Below are positions 1-8,359 of a DNA stretch of 64,000 nucleotides, in pieces. Location of the stretch: positions 806,001-870,000 of the forward strand of contig NZ_JARJHT010000001.1 of assembly GCF_029269745.1 (NCBI RefSeq). Direction: 5' to 3'. The notes below the pieces were generated by a model. It was not told where the DNA came from. It worked only from the letters and a program-made list of their open reading frames with translations, and made no database searches. Source of the DNA: Polluticoccus soli (GTDB lineage: Bacteria > Bacteroidota > Bacteroidia > Chitinophagales > Chitinophagaceae). Numbering within the stretch: position 1 is the first letter of the stretch; every line of letters starts with the position of its first letter. The translations under genes were made by a program, and so were the position numbers.

Positions 1-1134
1 ACAACACCAATGCCAGTGCGCGACTACATAACGGGCATAAAACGCGATAACAATTTGACAGACGCGCAAGTTGGACCATCCTTGCAGGTAGTCGGACAGA
101 TAGAAGCCAAGCAAGCTGAGAACCATGTGGACGAGAACAAAAAAGCACAGCAGGTCAATGAGATCAACACGTTGCTGGTAGACCTTGCAATGAAAATGGC
201 AGTAATACCGTTGGGACCATCGACCGCTAACTCTGGTCACCTCTTTGGTGGTTTGCATGGAGAATGGGGCACATCAGCAACCGTTATATTTAAACAGAAA
301 CCTTTTGACCGAGGATCTGAGCCTGCGGTGAACTCGCCTAACTTCAGCTACATCAATGTACGGAAGGATGGCAGTGGATCTTACTATGTGAAAGGCCACC
401 TGCTGAACGATAACCTCGGCGGACCGGGCAATACGTGGGCCAACCTGACGCCTATCAACCGTGACGCTAACAAGAACCACCAGCTGAATTTTGAAGACGC
501 TGTGAAAACAGCTGTTAACGGCAGTCCTGCGCGCGGTGCAGCAACCAGTAGTGGTCCGAGATTTGGATACATGAAGTCATTCAGTGTAACAGTAGCGGTG
601 GGACGCGGTGTGCCTATGAGTCTCCGGATATTGCGAGGAGAAACTGATAAGGAAGCCTCAGACATACCGGGCTGGCAGTCTGGCTGGGACATACAGGAGG
701 TGACAGACCTGTTGACAGCAGAACAATATGTACCAAACTCACTTCGATGCAGCGCCACTGTTAAAGGAGCATCTGGCGGCGAGCAAAGTGTGTCCAGCGG
801 CGTAACGAACGATATCGGCTACGGAGACATGACCAAATACCAGCTAGGCCTGCGTCCGAAAACACCTGTTGTACTTGCGAACCTTTTCAATGATAATGCG
901 AACAATGACAACGAGCGGGCTGCACCATTTATGGCTCTTACAGGCATAGGCAAAGTCCGTGCACTAAATATCTTCGACGCACTGATGAACAAAGGCAGGA
1001 TCACTAACGGCATCGCCGACATAGGTATATTAATGACAACGCTCAACAAACAAAACCCGGGCAAGTTGATCTCTTCTGGCGTTGTACCTGACGATAAGAG
1101 AAACAAGGCAAAGACAAAAAGAAATAACAGATAA
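1..1134 (+). CDS. DNA/RNA non-specific endonuclease-type effector, C-terminal part
   Basis: The frame is open to the left edge, so the Met at base 10 is probably internal and this is the end of a longer protein. After a charged helical stretch comes a nuclease-like region (about residues 75-165 counted from that Met) with GGLHGEWG and then GHLLNDNLGGPGNTWANLTP followed by IN and a late His. This His/Asn arrangement resembles the DNA/RNA non-specific endonuclease-like domains that I recall at the C-termini of large DUF4157-type proteins linked to extracellular contractile injection systems. A helix-hairpin-helix-like stretch (LTGIGKVRALNIFDAL) and a very basic tail follow. No immunity gene is visible downstream; the left neighbour is outside the window. 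The effector role is inference. Confidence 0.6.
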   Translation, partial: TTPMPVRDYITGIKRDNNLTDAQVGPSLQVVGQIEAKQAENHVDENKKAQQVNEINTLLVDLAMKMAVIPLGPSTANSGHLFGGLHGEWGTSATVIFKQKPFDRGSEPAVNSPNFSYINVRKDGSGSYYVKGHLLNDNLGGPGNTWANLTPINRDANKNHQLNFEDAVKTAVNGSPARGAATSSGPRFGYMKSFSVTVAVGRGVPMSLRILRGETDKEASDIPGWQSGWDIQEVTDLLTAEQYVPNSLRCSATVKGASGGEQSVSSGVTNDIGYGDMTKYQLGLRPKTPVVLANLFNDNANNDNERAAPFMALTGIGKVRALNIFDALMNKGRITNGIADIGILMTTLNKQNPGKLISSGVVPDDKRNKAKTKRNNR

Positions 1135-1207
1135 CTGAAACCTACAATCCGCTGAAATCCAAGCCAGTCAAGGGTTACTGCGCTCTCCCAAATATGAGGA
1201 AAAAAAA

Positions 1208-1540
1208 TTTTTGGATTATATTAAGTAATTTATCCGTTACTTTGTATCGCAAAAATTTTTACAACTCTCTTTCGAACCAACGTCAAAAGATGAAAAAAAC
1301 CTCCCTGATATTGTCTGAAGTGCTGCCGGCTCAAACCGGCGCCGGACACGGGTTTTTTGCTGGAACCTCTACAGTTTCAGTTTTTTGTTTCCGCCCTACT
1401 TCCTTCTGGGTGCGACGTTGATACTCACGTATTCCAACGGTAACTGACTGTTGAAGAGATCCGCTTAGGATCTTCAAAAATCGTATGCATTAGCTGTGTT
1501 TTAGCCACGGCAATGGTATCTGCTATTTAACATTTTCAAA
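1208..1540 (+). promoter_or_regulatory. Arginine operon leader region
   Basis: No large gene lies between the nuclease and the GNAT gene. A weak Bacteroidetes-type promoter (TTG at 1211-1213, TTACTTTG at 1237-1244) would give a leader of about 290 nt. The leader holds a short ORF (1290-1421), a GC-rich hairpin at about 1320-1349 followed by six T (1353-1358), which looks like an intrinsic terminator inside the ORF, and a second hairpin at 1451-1477 (TTGAAGAGATCC with GGATCTTCAA) that has no T-run. The layout suggests transcription attenuation, but neither the promoter nor the RNA fold has been tested. Confidence 0.35.
1290..1421 (+). CDS. Candidate arginine leader peptide
   Basis: A 43-codon ORF starts at ATG 1290 (MKKTSLILSEVLP) and ends VRR-stop, so its last two sense codons are CGA CGT, with another Arg eight codons from the end. 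It sits directly upstream of the arginine biosynthesis operon, as a leader peptide would. Against it: only three Arg codons, and the T-run of the possible terminator lies before them rather than after. The frame stays open upstream to 1194, but that part is Asn/Phe/Lys-rich and covers the likely promoter. It may be chance. Confidence 0.3.
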   Translation: MKKTSLILSEVLPAQTGAGHGFFAGTSTVSVFCFRPTSFWVRR

Positions 1541-2203
1541 ATGAACGGAAACTTCGTCGTAATGGTGGCTGATGGCCGCCATACGGGGTATGCCAGCGCT
1601 ATTTGCGAAGAAATGTCTTCTTCGGCCAAAGCGCGTGGTACCGGCATCGCCCGCCGCACCCCTGAATATATTGCCACCAAAATCCTGGAAGGCAAAGCTG
1701 TGATCGCCCTGACTACTGAAGGCCAATGGGCTGGGTTCTGCTATATCGAAACATGGAGCCATGATGAGTATGTGGCAAACTCCGGACTCATTGTGTCGCC
1801 CGTGTTCCGAAAGAGCGGACTAGCTAAACAGATCAAGCAAAAGATCTTCGAACTGAGCAGGACCAAATATCCTGATGCTAAGATATTCGGGCTTACTACC
1901 GGCCTGGCAGTAATGAAGATAAACAGCGACCTCGGTTATGAGCCTGTTACCTACTCCGAACTAACGCAGGACGATGCCTTCTGGGCTGGCTGCAAAAGCT
2001 GTGTCAACTACGACATACTGACGAGCAAGGACAGGAAGAACTGCTTGTGTACTGCTATGCTGTACGATCCGCAGGATCATTACAAACCGGAGGAAACAGC
2101 AGCGCAGTTCAGCAAAAAAAAGAAAGCTCACGAGCGCCTGCTCAGCATCAAAAGGATCAGGCTTTTAAAACCATTCCGTAAAAAACAAACACAAAAAGTA
2201 TAA
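1541..2203 (+). CDS. GNAT-family N-acyltransferase of the arginine operon
   Basis: A 220-residue GNAT-fold protein. The acyl-CoA-binding part is visible around residues 85-105 (SGLIVSPVFRKSGLAKQIKQ), and the C-terminal third carries a Cys cluster (CKSC, then CLC) and a basic tail. It is the first large gene of the operon, ending three bases before argG, and no argA or argJ is present. The sensible role is therefore the first committed step, N-acylation of glutamate. Because the transcarbamylase of the same operon looks succinylornithine-specific, the donor may be succinyl-CoA. Family membership is clear; substrate and donor are inferred from context. Confidence 0.7.
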   Translation: MNGNFVVMVADGRHTGYASAICEEMSSSAKARGTGIARRTPEYIATKILEGKAVIALTTEGQWAGFCYIETWSHDEYVANSGLIVSPVFRKSGLAKQIKQKIFELSRTKYPDAKIFGLTTGLAVMKINSDLGYEPVTYSELTQDDAFWAGCKSCVNYDILTSKDRKNCLCTAMLYDPQDHYKPEETAAQFSKKKKAHERLLSIKRIRLLKPFRKKQTQKV

Positions 2204-2206
2204 GCG

Positions 2207-3415
2207 ATGAAGAAGTTAGTACTCGCCTATAGTGGCGGTCTCGATACAACATACTGCGCAGTACAACTATCGCAGGCAGGATATGAAGTGCACGCAGTAA
2301 CCATCCAAACTGGTGGATTTTCTGATGAAGAATTGCAGGAGATCGAACGCCGTGCGCTTGCACTCGGCATCGCATCTTTTAAGCTGATAGATGTAACACA
2401 GCACTACTACGACAGTTGCATCAAATACCTGGTGTTTGGCAATGTGTTGAAGAATAACGTGTACCCGCTAAGCGTAAGTGCCGAGCGTATGGTGCAGGCT
2501 ATGGCTATTGCTGACTATACAAAACTAATCGGCGCAGACTACGTAGCACACGGTAGCACCGGCGCCGGCAATGACCAGGTGCGCTTCGACATGGTGTTCC
2601 AGGCAGTGATACCAGGTGTGCAGATCATCACTCCGATAAGGGATCAGAAACTGAGTCGCGAAGAAGAGATCAACTTTCTGAAAGAAAACGGTGTTGCATT
2701 TAACTTCGAAAAAGCTCAATACAGCATCAACAAAGGGCTTTGGGGCACATCTGTTGGCGGTAAGGAAACGCTTGCCAGCGATCAATACCTGCCTGAAACT
2801 GCATGGCCTACGCAGGTAACACAGCATGAACCAAAGAGTATCACACTGCATTTCGACAAAGGTGAGTTATGTGGCATTGATGACGATGTAAATATTGACC
2901 CTGTTACTGCGATACAGCAACTGCAGGCAATGGCGCAACCTTATGGCATCGGTCGTGACATCCATGTCGGAGATACCATCATTGGCATTAAGGGTCGCGT
3001 AGGTTTCGAAGCAGCAGCACCGTTAATCATTATAAAAGCACACCACCTGCTGGAAAAGCACACACTTACCAAATGGCAGCTGTATTGGAAAGATCAACTG
3101 AGCAGCTGGTATGGCAACTGGTTACATGAAGGCATGATGCTGGATCCAACCATGCGTAACATCGAATGTTTTCTCAACGATACGCAGAAGAATGTGACAG
3201 GTAAGGTATTTGTCACATTGCAACCTTACCATTTCATCGTAACAGGTGTTGACACGCCTCACGATCTTATGAACAACAAGTTTGGCGCATATGGCGAAAT
3301 GAACAACAGCTGGAGCGGCAACGACGTTAAAGGCTTTGCAAAAATTTTCGGTAACCAGGTGTCTATTTACCATGCGGTAAACAACAGTTTAAACGAAGTA
3401 ATCAATGAGCAATAA
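2207..3415 (+). CDS. argG: Argininosuccinate synthase
   Basis: Joins citrulline and aspartate with ATP to make argininosuccinate, the penultimate step of arginine synthesis, in the cytoplasm. The ATP-pyrophosphatase motif AYSGGLDTT lies at residues 7-15, and the 402-residue length is normal for the family. In the Bacteroidetes route, deacylation to citrulline precedes this step, so it works after ArgE and before ArgH. Its stop lies 11 bases inside argC, consistent with one transcript and translational coupling. Placing argG before argC differs from the usual proteobacterial order. Confidence 0.93.
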   Translation: MKKLVLAYSGGLDTTYCAVQLSQAGYEVHAVTIQTGGFSDEELQEIERRALALGIASFKLIDVTQHYYDSCIKYLVFGNVLKNNVYPLSVSAERMVQAMAIADYTKLIGADYVAHGSTGAGNDQVRFDMVFQAVIPGVQIITPIRDQKLSREEEINFLKENGVAFNFEKAQYSINKGLWGTSVGGKETLASDQYLPETAWPTQVTQHEPKSITLHFDKGELCGIDDDVNIDPVTAIQQLQAMAQPYGIGRDIHVGDTIIGIKGRVGFEAAAPLIIIKAHHLLEKHTLTKWQLYWKDQLSSWYGNWLHEGMMLDPTMRNIECFLNDTQKNVTGKVFVTLQPYHFIVTGVDTPHDLMNNKFGAYGEMNNSWSGNDVKGFAKIFGNQVSIYHAVNNSLNEVINEQ

Positions 3416-4385
3416 GATAAAGGCTGGTATTATTGGCGGTGCTGGTTATACTGGAGGTGAAACACTGCGGCTGCTTTTGAATCACCCGCATGTAGAAATT
3501 GCATTCATCAATAGCAGAAGCCAGAGCGGACAACCTGTACACAGCATTCATACTGACCTGTTGGGCGAAACTGAATTGGAGTTTACTTCAGACATCACCG
3601 ATGATGTCGACGTTGTATTTCTGTGTGTAGGTCATGGCGAAGCAAAAGAACAACTGCAGCAAACAAAATTCGCCACCAAGGTAAAGATCATCGACCTATC
3701 GCAGGATCACAGGCTGGCAGCAAACGCTACAATCGATCAACGACAGTTCATCTATGGCTTGCCCGAAATAAACCGTGATTATATCAGGGAAGCAAACGCT
3801 ATCGCTAACCCGGGTTGCTTTGCGACTGCTATTCAACTGGCAACATTGCCACTGGCTGCCAATGGTCTGCTCAACGATGTTCACGCAACAGGCATTACCG
3901 GCTCTTCAGGCGCGGGACAGAAACTGCAACAAAGCAGCCACTTTACATGGCGGGCTAACAACATAGAGGCGTATAAAACATTATCTCACCAGCACCTTGG
4001 CGAAATAACAGAAACGCTCACAACGTTGCAGCCGAGCCTGGCATCGATCAACTTCGTGCCGTGGCGTGGCGATTTTACTCGCGGTATCTATATCTCAGCT
4101 TACACCAAAACTGACAAATCATTAGCAGAATTGGCAAACCTGTATAAGGATTACTACGTGGAGCATCCGTTTGTAACTGTTTCCGACAAAATGATCAACC
4201 TGAAGCAGGTAGTGGGCACCAACAAGTGCTTGCTGCACCTTGAAAAGGTGGGCGACAATGTTGTAATACACGCAGCGATTGACAACCTGTTGAAAGGTGC
4301 ATCCGGACAAGCTGTTCAGAATATGAACCTCATGTTCGGACTCGACGAGACAATGGGACTGAAACTAAAAGCAACTTCATTCTAA
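3405..4385 (+). CDS. argC: N-acyl-gamma-glutamyl-phosphate reductase
   Basis: NADPH-dependent reduction of N-acylglutamyl phosphate to the semialdehyde, third step of arginine synthesis. The dinucleotide-binding motif GGAGYTGGET is at residues 11-20 and the catalytic Cys is C138 in NPGCFATA. Length (326 residues) is normal. The start overlaps the end of argG by 11 bases. In this operon the acyl group is probably succinyl rather than acetyl. The family tolerates both, and nothing in ArgC alone decides it. Confidence 0.93.
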   Translation: MSNKIKAGIIGGAGYTGGETLRLLLNHPHVEIAFINSRSQSGQPVHSIHTDLLGETELEFTSDITDDVDVVFLCVGHGEAKEQLQQTKFATKVKIIDLSQDHRLAANATIDQRQFIYGLPEINRDYIREANAIANPGCFATAIQLATLPLAANGLLNDVHATGITGSSGAGQKLQQSSHFTWRANNIEAYKTLSHQHLGEITETLTTLQPSLASINFVPWRGDFTRGIYISAYTKTDKSLAELANLYKDYYVEHPFVTVSDKMINLKQVVGTNKCLLHLEKVGDNVVIHAAIDNLLKGASGQAVQNMNLMFGLDETMGLKLKATSF

Positions 4386-4396
4386 AACCGAGTAAG

Positions 4397-5551
4397 ATGA
4401 ACTTATTTGACGTTTATCCGTTAAACAATATAACCATCACCCGCGCACAAGGATCTTATGTATGGGATAGTGAAGGCATACAATACCTGGATATGTACGG
4501 CGGGCATGCAGTGATCTCTATTGGTCACACGCACCCTCATTTTGTTGCCAGACTGAAAAACCAGCTGGATCAGATAGCCTTCTATTCTAACTCTATTCAG
4601 ATACCATTGCAGCAGCAGCTGGCGAAAAAGCTTGGCGAAGTATCGGGAAAAGAAGACTACCAGCTATTTCTCTGTAACTCCGGTGCTGAAGCAAATGAAA
4701 ACGCTATCAAGCTCGCCTCCTTTCATACAGGAAGAAAGAAAGTAGTTGCATTCTCTAGCGGTTTTCACGGTCGCACGTCGTTGGCTGTAGCAGCCACCGA
4801 CAATGCATCGATAGTTGCCCCTGTAAATGCTACTGACAATGTGGTATTCCTGCCATTCAACGATGCAACTGCGCTGACTGAGTACTTCGACAAGCAGGGT
4901 CATGAAACCGCAGCTGTCATAGTAGAAGCCATTCAAGGCGTTGGCGGCATAATCGTTGCAACAGATGAATTCCTGCAAACCATTCGGAATTGCTGCGACA
5001 AATATGGAGCAGTCTGTATTGCCGATGAAGTGCAGTGTGGATATGGCCGTAGTGGTAAGTTCTATGCGTTCGATCATTCGGGTACTAATGCTGACATATA
5101 CACCATGGCTAAAGGGATGGGCAATGGCTTCCCTGTTGGTGGCATAGCAATTGCGCCTCACATCAAACCCAAACACGGCATGCTGGGCACCACGTTTGGT
5201 GGCAATCATCTTGCCTGTGCAGCGGCATTAGCAGTACTCGAAGTAATAGATGACAGCAACCTGGTACAACAGGCTGCGGACAGCGGTGCATACCTAATGA
5301 ATAAACTCTCCGAGATCGACACGCTTCATAATGTACGTGGCAAAGGTTTGATGATAGGATTTGATGTTCCGGGCGAGTTAGCAGCACTTCGTAAAGAACT
5401 CCTCGGCAAGCATAAAGTATTTACCGGCGAAGCGAAACCTAATGTGATCAGGCTGTTGCCTGCACTTAATATTTCTGCTTCTGACATGGATGCATTTATT
5501 GAAAAAACAAAAACAGCCATTGCTGAATTAACTCCAGTAAACGTAGCATAA
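4397..5551 (+). CDS. argD: N-acylornithine aminotransferase (class III, PLP)
   Basis: Transfers an amino group from glutamate to the N-acylglutamate semialdehyde, giving N-acylornithine. Class III aminotransferase features are plain: NSGAEANENA at 94-103 for PLP phosphate binding, the Asp-Glu pair in ADEVQCGYGR near 209-218, and the Schiff-base Lys K239 in MAKGMGNG. It begins 11 bases after argC and its stop shares a base with the next start. Acetylornithine and succinylornithine aminotransferases (ArgD/AstC) cannot be told apart by eye; context favours succinylornithine. Confidence 0.9.
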   Translation: MNLFDVYPLNNITITRAQGSYVWDSEGIQYLDMYGGHAVISIGHTHPHFVARLKNQLDQIAFYSNSIQIPLQQQLAKKLGEVSGKEDYQLFLCNSGAEANENAIKLASFHTGRKKVVAFSSGFHGRTSLAVAATDNASIVAPVNATDNVVFLPFNDATALTEYFDKQGHETAAVIVEAIQGVGGIIVATDEFLQTIRNCCDKYGAVCIADEVQCGYGRSGKFYAFDHSGTNADIYTMAKGMGNGFPVGGIAIAPHIKPKHGMLGTTFGGNHLACAAALAVLEVIDDSNLVQQAADSGAYLMNKLSEIDTLHNVRGKGLMIGFDVPGELAALRKELLGKHKVFTGEAKPNVIRLLPALNISASDMDAFIEKTKTAIAELTPVNVA

Positions 5552-6504
5552 TGCAGCATTTTACTTCCGCGCACGATGTGCCGTCGATAGACACGCTGGT
5601 AAAGAACGCACTAGCGTATAAATCTGATCCGCTTATGGATAGCCATATCGGAACAGGAAAACGTATAGGCCTACTGTTCATGAACCCAAGCATGCGCACG
5701 CGTCTGAGCACTCAGATAGCTGCACGAAACCTGGGCATGGACGCCATTGTGTTCAATATCGACAAAGAAGGCTGGGCGCTGGAGCTGGAAGATGGGGCTG
5801 TCATGAATGGCACAACCGTTGAGCACATCAAAGATGCTGCGCCGGTGTTGGGAAGCTACTTCGACGTATTGTGTGTTCGCTCATTTCCGACACTACAAGA
5901 CAAGGATGCGGATTACAGTGAGGCGATATTGAGCAGTCTCAAAAAGTATACGGGCATACCGGTTGTAAGCCTGGAAAGCGCGACACTGCACCCTTTGCAA
6001 AGTCTTGCTGATGTAATGACCATAAGCGAAACATTCACGGAAAAACGCAAACCTAAGGTGGTTTTAACATGGGCGCCACATATCAAACCTTTGCCTCAGT
6101 GTGTGGCCAATTCATTCGCTGAATGGATGAATGTATGGGATGCGGCGGACTTTGTAATCACTCATCCAGAAGGCTATGAACTTGGAACGCAATACACAAA
6201 CGGTGCGACCATCGAATACGACCGGAATAAAGCGTTGCAGAATGCTGACTACGTCTATGTCAAGAATTGGAGCTCTTACAACGACTATGGCAAAATACTG
6301 AGCACTAATGCAGGCTGGATGCCGACTATGACTGACATCGACAAAACAAACAATGCTTCTGTTATGCATTGTCTACCGGTACGCAGGAATATTGAATTAT
6401 CAGACGAGCTACTAGATAGTGCAAATAGCCTCGTAACGCGACAGGCAGCAAACAGGGTTTGGGCAGCACAAGCAGTATTAGCTGAACTTATAAAACAGAA
6501 ATGA
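5551..6504 (+). CDS. argF': N-succinylornithine carbamoyltransferase
   Basis: Carbamoylates N-acylated ornithine using carbamoyl phosphate. The carbamoyl-phosphate signature is NPSMRTRLST (45-54) instead of the STRT form of ordinary ornithine carbamoyltransferase; HPLQ is at 147-150 and HCLPVRR at 273-279. The residue just before the EH of MNGTTVEH, which as I recall separates acetylornithine enzymes (Glu92 in Xanthomonas campestris) from succinylornithine enzymes (Pro90 in Bacteroides fragilis), is Val90 here. Published Glu92-to-Val mutants of the Xanthomonas enzyme became succinylornithine transcarbamylases, so a succinyl substrate is favoured. It overlaps argB by four bases. Confidence 0.88.
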   Translation: MQHFTSAHDVPSIDTLVKNALAYKSDPLMDSHIGTGKRIGLLFMNPSMRTRLSTQIAARNLGMDAIVFNIDKEGWALELEDGAVMNGTTVEHIKDAAPVLGSYFDVLCVRSFPTLQDKDADYSEAILSSLKKYTGIPVVSLESATLHPLQSLADVMTISETFTEKRKPKVVLTWAPHIKPLPQCVANSFAEWMNVWDAADFVITHPEGYELGTQYTNGATIEYDRNKALQNADYVYVKNWSSYNDYGKILSTNAGWMPTMTDIDKTNNASVMHCLPVRRNIELSDELLDSANSLVTRQAANRVWAAQAVLAELIKQK

Positions 6505-7292
6505 CCATGGAACAGTTGATAGTAGTTAAAATAGGCGGTAATATCATTGACGATGAAGCGAAGCTTTCTTCGTTCTTACAGTCTTTCTCGCAAATAAAGG
6601 AGAAAAAGATTTTGGTGCATGGCGGTGGAAAGATCGCGACAACTATTGGCAACAAACTGGGTATTGAATCTAAATACCATAATGGAAGACGCATCACCGA
6701 TGTGGAAACGCTGGACCTGGTGACAATGGTATATGGGGGGCTGATAAATAAAAAAATAGTTGCACGGTTGCAGGCCTTACAATGCAATGCGATTGGTCTC
6801 ACTGGTACTGATGGCAATATACTAGCGGCAGACAAGCGTCTGGTCGGAGAGGTTGACTTTGGCTATGTAGGTGATGTTAAAAAGGATGGCGTTAATGGAT
6901 TCATGCTTGCGCAGCTATTGAACACCGGGCTAACACCTGTATTAGCACCCTTGACGCACGACTGTGAAGGAACAATGCTGAACACCAACGCAGATACCAT
7001 AGCACAGAAAATAGCCGAAGCAATGGCAGATATTATGCCCGTAAAGCTGGTTTATTGTTTTGAGAAAAAAGGACTGTTATCCGACGTGAATGATGGCGCA
7101 TCTGTCATCGCCAACATAAACCAGGTTACCTATAACGATCTGAAAGCAGACGGTACCATTTCGGGCGGTATGATACCCAAAGTAGAAAATGCGCTTGCGG
7201 CAGTCAGAACAAAAGTATCGAGAGTTATTATCGGTCATGCAGATGATCTGGACGACCTGATAGCGGGCAAAACCGGCACACAAATACAATGA
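6501..7292 (+). CDS. argB: N-acylglutamate kinase
   Basis: Phosphorylates the gamma-carboxyl of N-acylglutamate, second step of the pathway. The amino-acid-kinase fold shows KIGGN at 10-14 and the glycine-rich HGGGK at 40-44. The C-terminal part has NTNADTIA and SGGMIPKVENAL, typical of ArgB. Length is 263 residues. The start at 6501 overlaps the previous stop; a second ATG two codons on is also possible. No N-terminal extension of the arginine-inhibited hexameric type is seen, so feedback control may act at the first enzyme or in the leader. Confidence 0.92.
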   Translation: MTMEQLIVVKIGGNIIDDEAKLSSFLQSFSQIKEKKILVHGGGKIATTIGNKLGIESKYHNGRRITDVETLDLVTMVYGGLINKKIVARLQALQCNAIGLTGTDGNILAADKRLVGEVDFGYVGDVKKDGVNGFMLAQLLNTGLTPVLAPLTHDCEGTMLNTNADTIAQKIAEAMADIMPVKLVYCFEKKGLLSDVNDGASVIANINQVTYNDLKADGTISGGMIPKVENALAAVRTKVSRVIIGHADDLDDLIAGKTGTQIQ

Positions 7293-8359
7293 GTAATAAC
7301 GCTAATAAAGAACTATCCCGTGATGCAGTGCAGCTCTTGAAGGAGCTGATAGCGATCCCTTCCTTTAGCAAGGAAGAACAGGGCACGGCGGCATTATTGC
7401 ATACCTATTTGCAAGGCAAAGGCATCCGGGCAAGCAGGCTCATGAACAACGTGTGGGCACGAAGCCTGCATTTTGATCCAACCAAGCCGACATTATTACT
7501 TAATTCACACCACGACACAGTACGTCCGAACGCGGGGTACACGAAGGGTCCATTCGCTCCTATCGAAGAAAATGGCAAGCTATACGGACTGGGCAGTAAC
7601 GACGCAGGCGCTAGCCTTGTCGCTTTGCTGTCAACATTTATGCACTTCTACGATCGCAAAAACATGGCCTACAACCTTGTATTTGCAGCATCGGCAGAAG
7701 AAGAGATATCTGGCAAGAACGGTATTGAAGCTCTACTCCCTGAACTGGGAGAGATATCAGCCGCAATAGTAGGCGAGCCCACCGAAATGCAGATGGCAGT
7801 AGCGGAAAAAGGCCTGATGGTATTGGATTGTTTAGCTCATGGCCTAGCTGGACATGCAGCGCGAAACGAAGGCGACAATGCGATATACAAAGCCATGCAG
7901 GATATTTCGTGGTTCAACAACTACCAATTCCCGCAGGTGTCGGATCTTCTAGGTCCGGTGAAAATGACTGTAACCATGATACAGGCGGGTCAACAACACA
8001 ATGTCATTCCTGCCGAATGTCGTTTTACAGTAGATGTCCGCCTCAATGAGTGCTATGCGAATACCGAAGTATTGGAATCTATTCGAAGCAACGTGAGTTG
8101 CGCTGTCGAGCCGAGAAGCCTCCGATTGAAATCTACCTCCATTGGCATGCAACACCCGTTAGTAAATGCAGGTCGTTCCTTAGGACTTCAAACATTTGGC
8201 TCGTCTACGTTATCCGACAAGGCGCTCATGCCCTTCCCTGCCTTAAAAATGGGTCCGGGAGATTCGGCACGCAGCCACACCGCAGATGAATTTATTTACC
8301 TGCACGAGATCGAACAAGGCATAAACATCTACATCAACTTATTAAACCAGGTTTTATGA
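7289..8359 (+). CDS. argE: M20-family N-acylornithine/N-acylcitrulline deacylase
   Basis: Zinc peptidase-like amidohydrolase that removes the N-acyl group. Metal-binding motifs: HHDTV at 74-78, the bridging Asp D105 in GSNDAGAS, the catalytic Glu pair in AEEEISG (137-139), and GEPTEM; late His residues lie in the C-terminal half. As the carbamoyltransferase acts on acylated ornithine, this enzyme should act on N-acylcitrulline, releasing citrulline for ArgG. It overlaps argB and argH by four bases on each side. Similar M20 enzymes (DapE) are desuccinylases, which fits a succinyl pathway. Confidence 0.85.
   Translation: MSNNANKELSRDAVQLLKELIAIPSFSKEEQGTAALLHTYLQGKGIRASRLMNNVWARSLHFDPTKPTLLLNSHHDTVRPNAGYTKGPFAPIEENGKLYGLGSNDAGASLVALLSTFMHFYDRKNMAYNLVFAASAEEEISGKNGIEALLPELGEISAAIVGEPTEMQMAVAEKGLMVLDCLAHGLAGHAARNEGDNAIYKAMQDISWFNNYQFPQVSDLLGPVKMTVTMIQAGQQHNVIPAECRFTVDVRLNECYANTEVLESIRSNVSCAVEPRSLRLKSTSIGMQHPLVNAGRSLGLQTFGSSTLSDKALMPFPALKMGPGDSARSHTADEFIYLHEIEQGINIYINLLNQVL

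Noticed and set aside
1194-1289. Upstream extension of the leader ORF
   Set aside because: It covers the likely promoter, is Asn/Phe/Lys-rich, and has no start signal better than ATG 1290.
1451-1477. Strong hairpin as a terminator before the arginine genes
   Set aside because: It is followed by AAAAATCG on the plus strand, with no T-run; kept only as part of the leader structure.
4664-5209. 181-codon ORF on the minus strand inside argD
   Set aside because: Antisense shadow of a well-conserved gene; no family features, no promoter.
5551-6504. Ordinary ornithine carbamoyltransferase (argF)
   Set aside because: The carbamoyl-phosphate motif is SMRTR rather than STRTR and the overall pattern fits the AOTCase/SOTCase branch.
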